From assembly GCF_000740775.1 (NCBI RefSeq), contig NZ_JFGS01000030.1, forward strand, positions 1 to 51,078: 51,078 bases of DNA, read 5' to 3'. Source of the stretch: Haematobacter missouriensis. Its GTDB lineage: Bacteria; Pseudomonadota; Alphaproteobacteria; Rhodobacterales; Rhodobacteraceae. Below the pieces are notes generated by a model. The model had not been told where the DNA came from, did not search any database, and saw nothing but the letters and a program-made list of their open reading frames with translations. A program made the position numbers and the translations under genes. Positions 8,168-16,694 of this stretch are shown here, piece after piece. The stretch's first letter is position 1; every line of letters starts with the position of its first letter.

Positions 8168-9001
8168 ATGAATACCAGATCCGTGATCGCCGGTCTTGCC
8201 ATCGCCCTCGCCACCGGCGGAATGGGCGCGGCGGAGACGGCAAGTGAGCCGCTTCGCGTCTGCGCTTCCACCAAGGACGCCCCGTTTTCACAGCAGGACG
8301 GCAGCGGCTTCGAGAACCGCCTGGCCCAGGTCATGGCCGATGCCATCAAGCGGCCACTTGAACTCGTATGGGTCAACAAGGAGGCGATCTATCTTGTCCG
8401 GGACGGAGTGGATACCGGCCAGTGCGACGTGATGATGGGTGTCGATACCGGCGATCCCCGCCTTCTGACGACCCAGCCCTACTACCGGTCCGGCTACGTG
8501 TTCGTCACACGTCAGGACACACCGCTGGAGAGCGACCACTGGGAAGCCTTGGGCGACCAGAAGCTCGACACCATCGCCTACCGGCTGCACGGCCCGGCGG
8601 AGGTGCTGGTGAAATACGCGGGCAAGTATGAGAACAACCTCATCTACGTCACCAGCCTGACGAATTTCGAGGACAAGCGGAACAAGTACACCAACGTGGA
8701 AGCCGCGCGCGTCGTCTCTGAGGTCGCCAAGGGCGATGCGGATGTCGGTGTGGCCTTTGGACCGGAGATCGCGCGATACGTGAAATCGTCTCGCACGCCG
8801 CTGAAAGTCACGGTGATCTCCAACCATCTGACGCGGTCGAACGGTGTCGAAGTGCCGCTTCAGTTCAACCAGTCGATGGGCGTCGTCAAGTCGAAGCCTG
8901 AACTGCGCGATGCCTTGGACAAGGCCATCGTCGAGAAACGCGCTGAGATCGAGGCCATCCTCACGGATGAGGGCATCCCCCTTCTTCCGCCCAGCAGCTG
9001 A
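8168..9001 (+). CDS. mxaJ: Methanol oxidation periplasmic protein MxaJ
   Basis: This 277-residue protein carries a signal peptide of about 22 residues (MGAA/ETAS) followed by a fold like extracellular solute-binding proteins: LRVCASTKDAPFSQQDGSG, then GQCDVMMGVDTG and the GDADVGVAFGPE segment near the second lobe. MxaJ always accompanies mxaF-type methanol dehydrogenase and is needed for the active enzyme, probably as a periplasmic assembly partner of MxaF and not for transport. The ATG at 8168 follows AAAGGAG and leaves a normal 58-bp gap after mxaF. An upstream ATG at 8060 lies inside mxaF and is rejected. Confidence 0.92.
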   Translation: MNTRSVIAGLAIALATGGMGAAETASEPLRVCASTKDAPFSQQDGSGFENRLAQVMADAIKRPLELVWVNKEAIYLVRDGVDTGQCDVMMGVDTGDPRLLTTQPYYRSGYVFVTRQDTPLESDHWEALGDQKLDTIAYRLHGPAEVLVKYAGKYENNLIYVTSLTNFEDKRNKYTNVEAARVVSEVAKGDADVGVAFGPEIARYVKSSRTPLKVTVISNHLTRSNGVEVPLQFNQSMGVVKSKPELRDALDKAIVEKRAEIEAILTDEGIPLLPPSS

Positions 9002-9021
9002 TACCATCGGAGCCATAGCCC

Positions 9022-9558
9022 ATGCCAAAACCGCTCACCCACGCCCTCTGGCTCGCCGCGGCGCTCGCCGCGCTGGGGACCGCCGCCTCCGCAATAGGGA
9101 GCATGACCTTCTACAATACCGTTGAAGGTACGCCCCTCAGTCTGAGCGATGCACCGGAGGAGGGGCGCGATACCGAAGCCGTCAAGACCTTTCTCGACAC
9201 GGGCGTCAACATCTACAACGAAAACCCGGAAGCGCTGAAGGAAGGCGAGACGCTGTATCTTGGCATGTGCTCTGGCTGCCATGGTCACTACGGAGAAGGC
9301 AAGATCGGCCCCGGCCTGAACGACGACTACTGGACCTACGACGTCAACCGCGAGGATACGGGTCTGTTCTCCACGATCTTCGGGGGCGCGCGCGGGCAGA
9401 TGGGGCCGATGTACGGCGCCCTCAATCTCGACGAGATGCTGCATACGATGGCCTGGGTCCGGCACCTCTATACCGGGCCTGTCGATACAGCGACCTGGTT
9501 CACCGAGGAACAGCGGGCCAACTTCAAGCCGTTCACCCACGAAAAGACCAGCAACTGA
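9022..9558 (+). CDS. mxaG: Cytochrome cL, electron acceptor of methanol dehydrogenase
   Basis: This 178-residue class I c-type cytochrome is the specific electron acceptor of MxaFI. It has a signal peptide of about 24 residues, one haem-attachment site Cys83-Ser-Gly-Cys86-His87, and a methionine-rich segment (RGQMGPMYG, about 125-133) that should supply the distal haem ligand. Electrons would pass on to a small cytochrome c and the terminal oxidase. It sits third in the operon, 20 bp after mxaJ, as in other mxa clusters. Haem ligation needs the separate cytochrome c maturation system, which is not in this window. Confidence 0.93.
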   Translation: MPKPLTHALWLAAALAALGTAASAIGSMTFYNTVEGTPLSLSDAPEEGRDTEAVKTFLDTGVNIYNENPEALKEGETLYLGMCSGCHGHYGEGKIGPGLNDDYWTYDVNREDTGLFSTIFGGARGQMGPMYGALNLDEMLHTMAWVRHLYTGPVDTATWFTEEQRANFKPFTHEKTSN

Positions 9559-9634
9559 CCTGTCACCGCGGCCTTGCCGGCCGCGGAGGCACATGCCGGG
9601 CGGGGAGGCCCGGACATCCCAAGGGGAGGAACCC

Positions 9635-9919
9635 ATGAAGACCATTCTCACAGCCGCCACTTTTGCCGTGATCGCCGCAGGTGCGGCCAACGCCTACGAC
9701 GGTACCAACTGCCGCGCGCCCGGCAACTGCTGGGAGCCAAAGCCGGGGTATCCAGAAAGGATCGAGGGAACCGAGTTCGACCCGCTGCACGATCCCAAGG
9801 AGGTGTCGAAACAGGGCGAGTCGCTTCAGGCCATGGATGAGCGCAATGCCAAGCGGGTCGCGCATTTCAAGAAAACCGGCGAGTTCATCTACGACGTCAC
9901 CAAGATCCCCGCGGAGTAG
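9635..9919 (+). CDS. mxaI: Methanol dehydrogenase small subunit MxaI
   Basis: The 94-residue precursor gives a mature beta subunit of about 74 residues after cleavage at AANA/YDGTN. The mature protein has Cys6 and Cys12, which form the disulfide known in this subunit, and a charged, helical C-terminus that wraps the alpha subunit of the alpha2-beta2 enzyme. GGGGAGG at 9623-9629 precedes the ATG at 9635. An in-frame ATG at 9593 lacks a ribosome site and is discarded. The presence of mxaI is a further sign of the MxaF and not the XoxF enzyme type. Confidence 0.95.
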   Translation: MKTILTAATFAVIAAGAANAYDGTNCRAPGNCWEPKPGYPERIEGTEFDPLHDPKEVSKQGESLQAMDERNAKRVAHFKKTGEFIYDVTKIPAE

Positions 9920-9964
9920 CGCCGCGAGGGGCCGGCGCAGGGCGCATGCGCGCGGCCCGGAGTT

Positions 9965-10051
9965 CCCGGCTTCGGCCGGGGCGTAACCGGCAGGCAGGCT
10001 GACAGCGCCTGCCGGTCTCCCCGCGTCCCGTGGCCATCGTGCCGCGGGACG
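9965..10051 (+). terminator. Three successive hairpins between mxaI and mxaR
   Basis: The 175-bp gap holds three stems. CCCGGC/GCCGGG closes a UUCG tetraloop (9965-9980). ACCGGCAGGC/GCCTGCCGGT has an 11-base loop (9986-10016). CGTCCCGTGGC/GCCGCGGGACG has one wobble pair (10024-10051). None ends in a clear T run, so they may act as a partial terminator or as an mRNA-end stabiliser that keeps the abundant mxaFJGI message apart from the weakly needed mxaRSACKL message. Confidence 0.6.
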
Positions 10052-10094
10052 CTCCCGTCTCTGCCGGAAGGCGGGCGGGCACCGAGGTGAGGCG

Positions 10095-11117
10095 ATGACA
10101 GACGGACTTGACCAATGGCGGGGGCGCGCACTGGCCGCGGAGGCCGCGCTGAACGAAACGATCATCGGGCAGGCGGTGGCGGTCCGTCTTGTCCTGATCT
10201 CCATTCTGGCGCGCGGCCATGTGTTGCTGGAGGGTGACGTGGGGGTGGGCAAGACGACGCTGCTGCGCGCCTTTGCCCGCGCGCTTGGCGGCCCTTTCGC
10301 GCGCATGGAGGGTGCGATCGATCTGATGCCTGCCGATCTGCTCTATTCCCCATGGATCGGGGAAGACGGCCGCCCGCGCGTCGATGCCGGTCCGGTCTTG
10401 TCGCAGGGGGCCGATCTGGCGGTATTCTTCTTCAACGAGATCAACCGCGCGCGACCGCAGGTGCATTCCCTGCTGCTGCGGCTGATGGCCGAACGGAGCG
10501 TGACCGCCTTTCGCGGGGAGCATGCCTTTCCGCATCTGACCGTCTTCGCCGATCGCAATCAGATCGAGCGGGACGAGACGTTCGAGCTGCCCGCCGCCGC
10601 ACGGGACCGCTTCCTGATGGAAGTCTCCATGAGCGCCCCTACCACGCGGGAGGCGCGGATGGCGCTGGCCTTCGACACGCGGTTCCATGACGCGGATCGT
10701 CTGGTCGCCGGCGTGGAAGAGGGCATCATGCCGTTCCGTGAGGTGACGGCGCTGGCGCCCCGGATACAGGAGGCGATCACGGTTTCCCCTCTGCTGCAGG
10801 ACTTCGTGATGACGCTGTGGGAGGGGTTCCGTGACCCTGCGGCGCTAGGGGTCAGCCTGACGGGTGTTCAGAGGGGTCGGATCGTGCGCGGTGGGGCCAG
10901 TCCGCGCGGCACTTCCGCACTGGTCCGGGCCGCGCGGGTGGAGGCCTGGCTTCAGGGCCGGGCGATGGTGCTGCCCGATGATGTGCGCACCGTTCTGGCG
11001 CCGGTCATGGCGCACCGCGTGTTCCTCGAACCCGTGTACGAGGCGCGGCGGGATGAGGTCATGCCGGAGCTTGTCGCCGGTGTGCTGGCCCGCGCCCCGG
11101 CCCCGGCCGCTGCATGA
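10095..11117 (+). CDS. mxaR: MoxR-family AAA+ ATPase MxaR
   Basis: This 340-residue MoxR-type AAA+ ATPase has Walker A GDVGVGKTT at about residues 47-55, Walker B VFFFNEINRARPQ at about 110-122, and the family's sensor and lid region at the C-terminus. MoxR proteins work as chaperone-like ATPases with von Willebrand (VWA) partners; in mxa clusters they are needed to make active methanol dehydrogenase, including calcium insertion. Here the partners would be MxaS, MxaC and MxaL. Its stop overlaps the mxaS start by four bases. It acts in the cytoplasm or at the membrane face. Confidence 0.9.
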   Translation: MTDGLDQWRGRALAAEAALNETIIGQAVAVRLVLISILARGHVLLEGDVGVGKTTLLRAFARALGGPFARMEGAIDLMPADLLYSPWIGEDGRPRVDAGPVLSQGADLAVFFFNEINRARPQVHSLLLRLMAERSVTAFRGEHAFPHLTVFADRNQIERDETFELPAAARDRFLMEVSMSAPTTREARMALAFDTRFHDADRLVAGVEEGIMPFREVTALAPRIQEAITVSPLLQDFVMTLWEGFRDPAALGVSLTGVQRGRIVRGGASPRGTSALVRAARVEAWLQGRAMVLPDDVRTVLAPVMAHRVFLEPVYEARRDEVMPELVAGVLARAPAPAAA

Positions 11118-12019
11118 CCGCTTCCCCGCTCATCGAGGAGGAACCTGCTTTCCTGGAGCTTTGCGAGGCGCTGGCCTGGCGGCTTTCACGGCGGGTTTCA
11201 GGTGCGCGGCCCGGCCAGCATCGGGGGCGGCATGCGGGGGTGGAGGGCACGTTCAACGACCTATCCCCTCTGTTCCGCCACCCCGACCCGCGCCGCATGG
11301 ATATCCGGCGGACGGTGGCCGATCCCTTCGGGGAAACGTGGGTACGCCGCTTCGCCATGCCAAGCACGGTGACGCTGCACCTGATCGTCGATCTCTCTTC
11401 CTCCATCGCCGCATCGGGGGCGACCGACCGGCACCGCCTTGCGGGGCTGCTGGCCGGCGCCTTTGCCGGGGCTGTGCGGCTTTCAGGCGATGCCTGCGCG
11501 CTTGCGATCGCGCAGGGAGATGCGGCGGAGGTCGTGCTTTCGCCAGGGCGCGACAGGGGAAGGGTGCAAGCGGCGCGGGACGCGGTGGAGGCGGCCCGGC
11601 CTTCGGGGCGAGGCGTGGAGGGTCTTGTCAGGCTCGCCCATCTGACGCCGCTGCACAGGACGCTGGTCGTGCTCATTTCGGATTTCGAGATCACCGGAGA
11701 GGAGGCCGAACGGCTTCTCGCCGCCTTCGGGAGCCATGCGTTGCTGCCGCTCTGGCTGCGAGACAGCGCGCTGGAGGCGGAGGAGTTGCAGCATCCCGGC
11801 CGCGTCCCCCGCCTGCTGCGCCTCACCGACCCCGAGACGGGACAGGCCCGCACGTCGGTCGTGACGCCTGCGCGCTGGGACAGATGGCGACGGCAGCGGG
11901 AGTTGCAGCGGGAGGAGGTCGCGGTCGCCTTTCATCGCCACGGGAGGGATCCGGTGGAGATCCGCGACAGGATCGCGCCCATCGACCTCGCCGCCGAACT
12001 GGCGCGGAGGGCGCTGTGA
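11114..12019 (+). CDS. mxaS: DUF58/VWA-like protein MxaS
   Basis: This 301-residue DUF58 protein has no membrane segment. The defining central region includes a DIRRTVADPFGE block (residues 63-74) and a metal-ion-dependent adhesion motif D93-L-S95-S-S97 (IVDLSSSIA), the signature of the VWA-like fold. DUF58 proteins are the usual genetic partners of MoxR ATPases. It lies between mxaR and mxaA with four-base overlaps at each end, which indicates translational coupling. A role in activating methanol dehydrogenase is known for the cluster; the individual task of MxaS is not established. Confidence 0.88.
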   Translation: MTASPLIEEEPAFLELCEALAWRLSRRVSGARPGQHRGRHAGVEGTFNDLSPLFRHPDPRRMDIRRTVADPFGETWVRRFAMPSTVTLHLIVDLSSSIAASGATDRHRLAGLLAGAFAGAVRLSGDACALAIAQGDAAEVVLSPGRDRGRVQAARDAVEAARPSGRGVEGLVRLAHLTPLHRTLVVLISDFEITGEEAERLLAAFGSHALLPLWLRDSALEAEELQHPGRVPRLLRLTDPETGQARTSVVTPARWDRWRRQRELQREEVAVAFHRHGRDPVEIRDRIAPIDLAAELARRAL

Positions 12020-12891
12020 GGAAGTTCGCACTTCTGTGGGTGCTGTGGCTCTCCGGGCTCCCGGGCATTGCCGGAGCGGCCGTCGATTACAGTGTGGAGC
12101 CGCCGCGGGGCTATGGATGGTGGCTGGGCGACAGGCTGGTGCATAGCGCCCTTCTGCTGCCGCCCGACGGGTTCGAGATCGACCGGGCAAGCCTGCCCGC
12201 GCCGCGCGCTGCCGACTACTGGCTCGACCTTGTCGATGTGACGGTGGACGAGGTGAGGGTGAACGGTCACGCCGCCTGGCGCGTCACGACGGAATGGCAG
12301 AATTTCTACGCGGCGCTCGAGCCGTCGCGGCAGCGGGTTCCGGGCTATCGCTTGCGGTTTCTGGCCCGCGACGGAAGCGGTCGCGTGGAGGAGGCCGAGA
12401 TCCCGAGCTGGGACTTTGTCACCTCGCCCATCCGGCCGATCCTTGCCCCGTCCGCCATCGCCGCCATGCAGCCGGACGTGGGGGTTCGGCCGCTGGCGAC
12501 GCTGCCACTCTTCCGCGGCGCGGCGGGATTCGGCCTGTTCGCGCTTCTGGCGCTGAGCGGCATGGCCTGGCAACAGGGGTGGTGGCCCTTCCATCAACGG
12601 GCGGAGCGGCCCCTGACGCGTGCACTGCGGCAGGTACGGCGCGCGCGAGACGCGCGAACGCAGGCCCTCGCGCTGCATCGCGGGCTGAATGCCGCGAATG
12701 GCGGGCCGCTTCTCGCAAGCGATCTGGACGGGTTTCTGAGCCGTCACCCCGAATTCGACGACTTGCGCGCAGAGTTGCGGGGATTTTTCGACGCCTCCGC
12801 TCGGATGTTCTACGGCGACGGCACGGGCGGGGGGGCGGAAGCGCTGCCGCTGGCGCGGCACCTCGCGCGGAGAGAGGGGGGCCGGGCCTGA
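12016..12891 (+). CDS. mxaA: Methanol dehydrogenase calcium-insertion protein MxaA
   Basis: The protein is 291 residues if read from the GTG at 12016, whose GTGA overlaps the mxaS stop; the frame stays open far upstream but that is antisense-like noise over mxaR and mxaS. It has an N-terminal signal or anchor helix (about residues 4-21), a periplasmic beta-rich domain, a second helix around residues 172-188 (GLFALLALSGMAW) and a cytoplasmic helical tail. MxaA together with MxaK and MxaL is required for calcium insertion into the MxaF active site in methylotrophs. No other start codon with a better ribosome site is seen. Confidence 0.85.
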   Translation: MRKFALLWVLWLSGLPGIAGAAVDYSVEPPRGYGWWLGDRLVHSALLLPPDGFEIDRASLPAPRAADYWLDLVDVTVDEVRVNGHAAWRVTTEWQNFYAALEPSRQRVPGYRLRFLARDGSGRVEEAEIPSWDFVTSPIRPILAPSAIAAMQPDVGVRPLATLPLFRGAAGFGLFALLALSGMAWQQGWWPFHQRAERPLTRALRQVRRARDARTQALALHRGLNAANGGPLLASDLDGFLSRHPEFDDLRAELRGFFDASARMFYGDGTGGGAEALPLARHLARREGGRA

Positions 12892-12970
12892 TGGGGTGGG
12901 TTCGGTTCAGCCGCGCCATGCAGGGCGCCTTCGCCGTTTCGCAGCGCGCTGAGCGGGGAGGGCGCGGGTC

Positions 12971-13993
12971 ATGATCGGCTTCGTCTCTCCGCTCTGGCTG
13001 TTGGCCCTGCCGCTGGCGGCGGTACCGCTTGTGCTGCCGCTGCTGGTTGCGCGGGCGCAACCGGCGCTTGAAGGGGGACCGCCGGGGGGGGCGTGGCTGG
13101 AGGCGTTGCTCCGGCTGCTCGGCGCGCTTGCTGTTGCGGGTTTGGTGGTCGGGCTTGCCGGCCCCTATGCCGGCGGCGGAACCCAAGCGCGGATCGGCAC
13201 AGGAGCGCATCTGGTCCTGCTGATCGACCGGTCCATGAGCATGAACGACAGTTTCGCGGGTCGCAGACCCGATGGCTCGAACGAGGCAAAGGCGGCAGCG
13301 GCCAAGCGGCTTCTGGCCGAATTCGCTGCCTCCCGACCGCATGACCGGATCGCGGTCGCCGCCTTTTCCACCGCCCCGATGCTGATCCTGCCCATGACCG
13401 ACAGCCGCGACGCCGTGGCCGCAGCCATTGCCGCCATCGACGAACCGGGCCTTTCCAAGACGGATGTCGGGCGTGGGCTGGCGCTGGCGTTTTCGCTTTT
13501 TGACGACACGGCGGAGAATGCCTCCCGCGCCGTCATCATGGTATCCGACGGGGCGGGGATCATCCCCCGCGAGGTGCAGGACATGCTGACGGCGGAGGCG
13601 GTGCGGCAGGGGGCGCGGCTTTACTGGCTCTATCTCCGCACCGCCAACAGCCGCGGCCTGTTCGACAAGCCCTCACCCGGAGAACCGGACACCGCACAGG
13701 CGCGGCCCGAACGCCACCTGAACCTGTTTCTGGAACGTCTCGGCATTCCCTATCGCGCCTTCGAGGCGGAGAACCCCGAGGCGGTGGCGCGGGCGATTGC
13801 CGAAATCGACCGGCTGGAGGCGCGACCGCTGCTTTATCGCGAACCGGTGCCGCGGCGCGATCTGACCCGTTTCGCATGGGCGGTGGCGTTTGCCGCAACA
13901 GCCCTGCTGACGCTGGCGCGGTTGCTGGAAAGAGCAGAGCGGCCACGGCCCGTCGGTCCCTACATTCTGGAACCGGGAGAGGAGCGGAGATGA
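12971..13993 (+). CDS. mxaC: VWA-domain membrane protein MxaC
   Basis: This 340-residue BatA/BatB-like protein has two N-terminal membrane helices (about 6-27 and 43-64), then a VWA domain whose metal site D86-R-S88-M-S90 (LIDRSMSMND) is complete, and a C-terminal helix at about 300-320. This layout places the VWA domain in the periplasm, where it can meet methanol dehydrogenase precursors. It starts 79 bp after mxaA, the only gap longer than a few bases in mxaRSACKL, and overlaps mxaK by four bases. A short open stretch in the gap at 12891-12970 is not convincing as a gene. Confidence 0.87.
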   Translation: MIGFVSPLWLLALPLAAVPLVLPLLVARAQPALEGGPPGGAWLEALLRLLGALAVAGLVVGLAGPYAGGGTQARIGTGAHLVLLIDRSMSMNDSFAGRRPDGSNEAKAAAAKRLLAEFAASRPHDRIAVAAFSTAPMLILPMTDSRDAVAAAIAAIDEPGLSKTDVGRGLALAFSLFDDTAENASRAVIMVSDGAGIIPREVQDMLTAEAVRQGARLYWLYLRTANSRGLFDKPSPGEPDTAQARPERHLNLFLERLGIPYRAFEAENPEAVARAIAEIDRLEARPLLYREPVPRRDLTRFAWAVAFAATALLTLARLLERAERPRPVGPYILEPGEERR

Positions 13994-14559
13994 GACGGCC
14001 TGCCAGACTGCGGCGGGTGCCGTTTCTGCTTCTATCGTTTCTGGTGATGCTGGCCTTTGCCGGGGCCGCGGTCTGTGCCTATCGCGGTTGGCAGGCGACG
14101 CGGGTCAATGCCGCGCTGACGGCCTTGTCCGAAGGCCGCGATGTGCCTGTTCATCCCGGGGATGCCCTCCGGCTGATCGAGGCGCGGGCCTCCTGGCTTC
14201 TCGCACGCGACCGGCTGGAGGAGGCGGAGGCGCTCGGCCCGTTGATCGCGGCGGCGGGCGACCTGCGGGCGGAGGCGGCGTGGCACTACAACCGTGGCAA
14301 TGCGCGGCTCAGGCAGGCGTTCGAGCTCATCGAGATCCGCAAGCTCGACGATGCCACCCCACAGGTCAATCTGGCCAAGATCGCCTATCGGTCGGCGCTC
14401 CGGGCCGATCCCGGCTTCTACGATGCGAAGGTCAATCTCGACCTTGCCATGCGCCTTGTCCGCGATCTGCCGCGCGAGGAGCAGGACGGGGAGGAGCCCG
14501 ATGTGCCGCCAAAGGCGCTCTGGACCGACCTGCCGGGCATTCCGGGTGGATTGCCGTGA
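13990..14559 (+). CDS. mxaK: Methanol oxidation protein MxaK
   Basis: This 189-residue protein has a single membrane helix at about residues 10-31 and a helical periplasmic domain resembling tetratricopeptide repeats (WHYNRGNARLRQA near 98-110 and YRSALRADPGFYDAKVNL near 133-150). MxaK is one of the proteins linked to calcium insertion into MxaF. The ATG at 13990 overlaps the mxaC stop (ATGA) and the stop overlaps the GTG of mxaL, so three consecutive genes are coupled. The family is poorly conserved, and identification relies partly on position between mxaC and mxaL. Confidence 0.82.
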   Translation: MRRPARLRRVPFLLLSFLVMLAFAGAAVCAYRGWQATRVNAALTALSEGRDVPVHPGDALRLIEARASWLLARDRLEEAEALGPLIAAAGDLRAEAAWHYNRGNARLRQAFELIEIRKLDDATPQVNLAKIAYRSALRADPGFYDAKVNLDLAMRLVRDLPREEQDGEEPDVPPKALWTDLPGIPGGLP

Positions 14560-14561
14560 CC

Positions 14562-15497
14562 ATGCGCAGGGACAGGCGCGTGGCCTCGGGGTTGCTGGCG
14601 CTGGCCTTGCTTCTGACCGGCGTGGCGTTGGCCGATCCAAGGGTGTCACGGCAGGTCGCCTTGCGGGATCTGCTGCTGACGGTGGACATCACCCGCAGCA
14701 TGAACGCCCGCGACATGGACGGGCAGAGCAGGCTCGACGCGGTGAAGCGAATTCTGCCGGAGGTGCTCGCCCGGCTACCGTGCGGCTCCCGCGCAGGACT
14801 TGCGGTGTTCACCGAGCGGCGGACGCTCACCTTTATGGAACCGGTGGAGATCTGCGCGAACTACGCTGCCCTGACCGGGTCCATACATGCGCTGGACTGG
14901 CGGATGGCGTGGGAGGGCGACAGCATGATCGCTCGTGGTCTGCTACATGCGCGTGACCGCGCCGAAGCGCTTGGCGCGGATCTCGTTTTCGTGACCGACG
15001 GGCAGGAAGCGCCACCGTTGCCCTATGCGGGCCCTCCGCCCTTCCGGGCAGAACCGGGGCGGGTCGGCGGAGTGATCGTCGGGGCGGGAAGGACGACGCC
15101 CGTTCCCATACCGCGCTTTGACCGCGACGGGCGGGAGATCGGGTTCTACCGCCCGGAAGACGTTCAGCAGGCGCCAGCGCGCATTGGGGAACCGCCCCCC
15201 GATGCAGCGGAACGCCCGGGCTATCACCCGCGCAACAATCCCTATGGCGAGGCCGATCTGACGGGGGAGGAGCATCTTTCCGGCCTACGGGCCGATTATC
15301 TCCAGGACCGCGCGAGGATTATGGGCCTGGGCTATGCGGCGCTCACCGATGGTCCGCAGCGACTGACAGAGGAAATCCTGGCATCGACCCACGCAAGGGA
15401 GGAGGTGCGCCCGGTATCGGTCGCCGTCGTTCCCGCGGCTCTGGCAGTGATCTGTCTGATCGCGTCGTATCTGACCGGACTGTTAGGGCGGCGATGA
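14562..15497 (+). CDS. mxaL: VWA-domain membrane protein MxaL
   Basis: The protein has 311 residues from the ATG at 14562; a GTG at 14556 overlapping the mxaK stop is an equally possible start. It has an N-terminal helix (about 8-24), a VWA domain and a C-terminal helix at about 283-306. The metal-site motif reads D42-I-T44-R-S46, so Thr stands where MxaC has Ser, a partly degenerate site. MxaL functions with MxaA and MxaK in calcium insertion. It is the last gene of the cluster here; mxaD, mxaE and mxaH, found downstream in some methylotrophs, do not follow. Confidence 0.85.
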   Translation: MRRDRRVASGLLALALLLTGVALADPRVSRQVALRDLLLTVDITRSMNARDMDGQSRLDAVKRILPEVLARLPCGSRAGLAVFTERRTLTFMEPVEICANYAALTGSIHALDWRMAWEGDSMIARGLLHARDRAEALGADLVFVTDGQEAPPLPYAGPPPFRAEPGRVGGVIVGAGRTTPVPIPRFDRDGREIGFYRPEDVQQAPARIGEPPPDAAERPGYHPRNNPYGEADLTGEEHLSGLRADYLQDRARIMGLGYAALTDGPQRLTEEILASTHAREEVRPVSVAVVPAALAVICLIASYLTGLLGRR

Positions 15498-15521
15498 CAA
15501 AAGCGGGGGGCAGAATGCAGA

Positions 15522-15550
15522 GGACCGGCGCTGATCGCGCCGGTCCCTTT
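15522..15550. terminator. Bidirectional terminator after mxaL
   Basis: GGACCGGCGC (15522-15531) pairs perfectly with GCGCCGGTCC (15537-15546) across a five-base loop and is followed by CTTT. It lies in the 75-bp gap between the convergent mxaL and membrane-protein genes and probably ends the mxa transcript. Confidence 0.7.
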
Positions 15551-15572
15551 GGTCATGGGTTCGTTCGTCCCG

Positions 15573-16694
15573 TCAGCGGTTGTAGGACAGACCGCCCCAG
15601 ATGCGCCCTTCGTCCCGGTGACGACCGCCATGCACGGCACCGATATAGGCAGCGGCACCGGCAACGAGAGAGGCCGCGGCAAGCAGGAAAGCCGTGAGGA
15701 TGGTGGCTTTACGAGCCTTCTCGGCTGCCTCGGCCGCCTGTTGCTTCGCTTCCTCGAAGCGTTGCTCTGCCTCGGCGCGGAGTTGCTCGGCCTGTTGCTG
15801 CGCTTCCTGAAGGCGTTGCTCGGCCTGAGCGCGAATCTCGTTGGCACGATCGACAGCCTGATCGACGCGCGCTTCGACTTCCTGTTCCGACAGACCTGTG
15901 CGCGAAGCAACCTGCTGACGCAGGAACGCGCGATCCTGATCCGAAATCTCGCCGGTTTCAACGAGGTTCACGAGGATACGTCCGATCTGACGCTGCATGG
16001 CTTCGGGATCGTCGGTTGCTCCAGGCATGCCGGGCATGCCCGGTTGCTGCTGGCCAGGACGGAGCAGCGTATCCGTGATGTAGTCAACCGGGTTGGATTG
16101 CAGACCCTCCGGGAGCATGTCCTGCAGCGCCGGAGCTACAGCTTCGCCGGCCCCCTGCACAAGACCGCCGACCGCTTGACCCGCGCCGGAAACGACACCG
16201 CCAGCGAGTTGACCCGCGCCTTGGGCAAGACCGCCGACCGCAGTCCCCGCCGCTTCCGTCACGGTGCTGGCCGCGCTGCCCACGGCCTTTGCGCCGCCGG
16301 AAATCGCGCCGGCCGCGAGCATGCCCCCGACCAGCATTCCGAGGCCCCATACCGCAAGACCGTGGATGCCGTCGCGCGCGGTTACTTCATCACGCACGGC
16401 GCCATCGACCCGCCGCCGCATACGACCGGCGATATAACCGCCGAGCATGTAGATCGCCACCATCGCGATCACGGTGAAGAGAGCGGTGACAACCAGCCAC
16501 CACAGGCTGATCCCGCCACCATCGCCGTCATCGACGGAGATGGAGCCGAGCCCAAGGCCCGCCGCGAATGTGGTCATCACGACGGTTGCACCGCCTGCGA
16601 CAACAGTCCCCGCAAAGATCGCAGCCCAGTCCACGTAGCTCCGACCGGGATCGCGGGTGTCCGTCACACGGACCTGTTCCACCGGGGCGGCCAT
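15573..16694 (-). CDS. Four-helix membrane protein with glycine-rich repeats and coiled coil
   Basis: This is a 373-residue protein of unknown function. After a short N-terminus come helices at about 22-50, 63-85 and 110-133. A Gly/Ala-rich region follows (about 135-185) with imperfect repeats such as AVGGLAQGAG and AVGGLVQGAG. Next come a PGMPGMPG linker, a heptad-rich coiled coil (about 275-335, rich in Gln, Glu and Ala) and a last helix near 338-358. The N-terminal WAAIFAG segment recalls the YrzE/PhnA-like membrane proteins of alphaproteobacteria. The ATG at 16694 overlaps the stop of a 24-codon membrane gene by one base. Upstream lies a possible general-stress promoter. Confidence 0.75.
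   Translation of the reverse strand: MAAPVEQVRVTDTRDPGRSYVDWAAIFAGTVVAGGATVVMTTFAAGLGLGSISVDDGDGGGISLWWLVVTALFTVIAMVAIYMLGGYIAGRMRRRVDGAVRDEVTARDGIHGLAVWGLGMLVGGMLAAGAISGGAKAVGSAASTVTEAAGTAVGGLAQGAGQLAGGVVSGAGQAVGGLVQGAGEAVAPALQDMLPEGLQSNPVDYITDTLLRPGQQQPGMPGMPGATDDPEAMQRQIGRILVNLVETGEISDQDRAFLRQQVASRTGLSEQEVEARVDQAVDRANEIRAQAEQRLQEAQQQAEQLRAEAEQRFEEAKQQAAEAAEKARKATILTAFLLAAASLVAGAAAYIGAVHGGRHRDEGRIWGGLSYNR

Noticed and set aside
12891-12974. Short open frame between mxaA and mxaC
   Set aside because: It is under 30 codons, has no ribosome site and continues a noise frame from inside mxaA.
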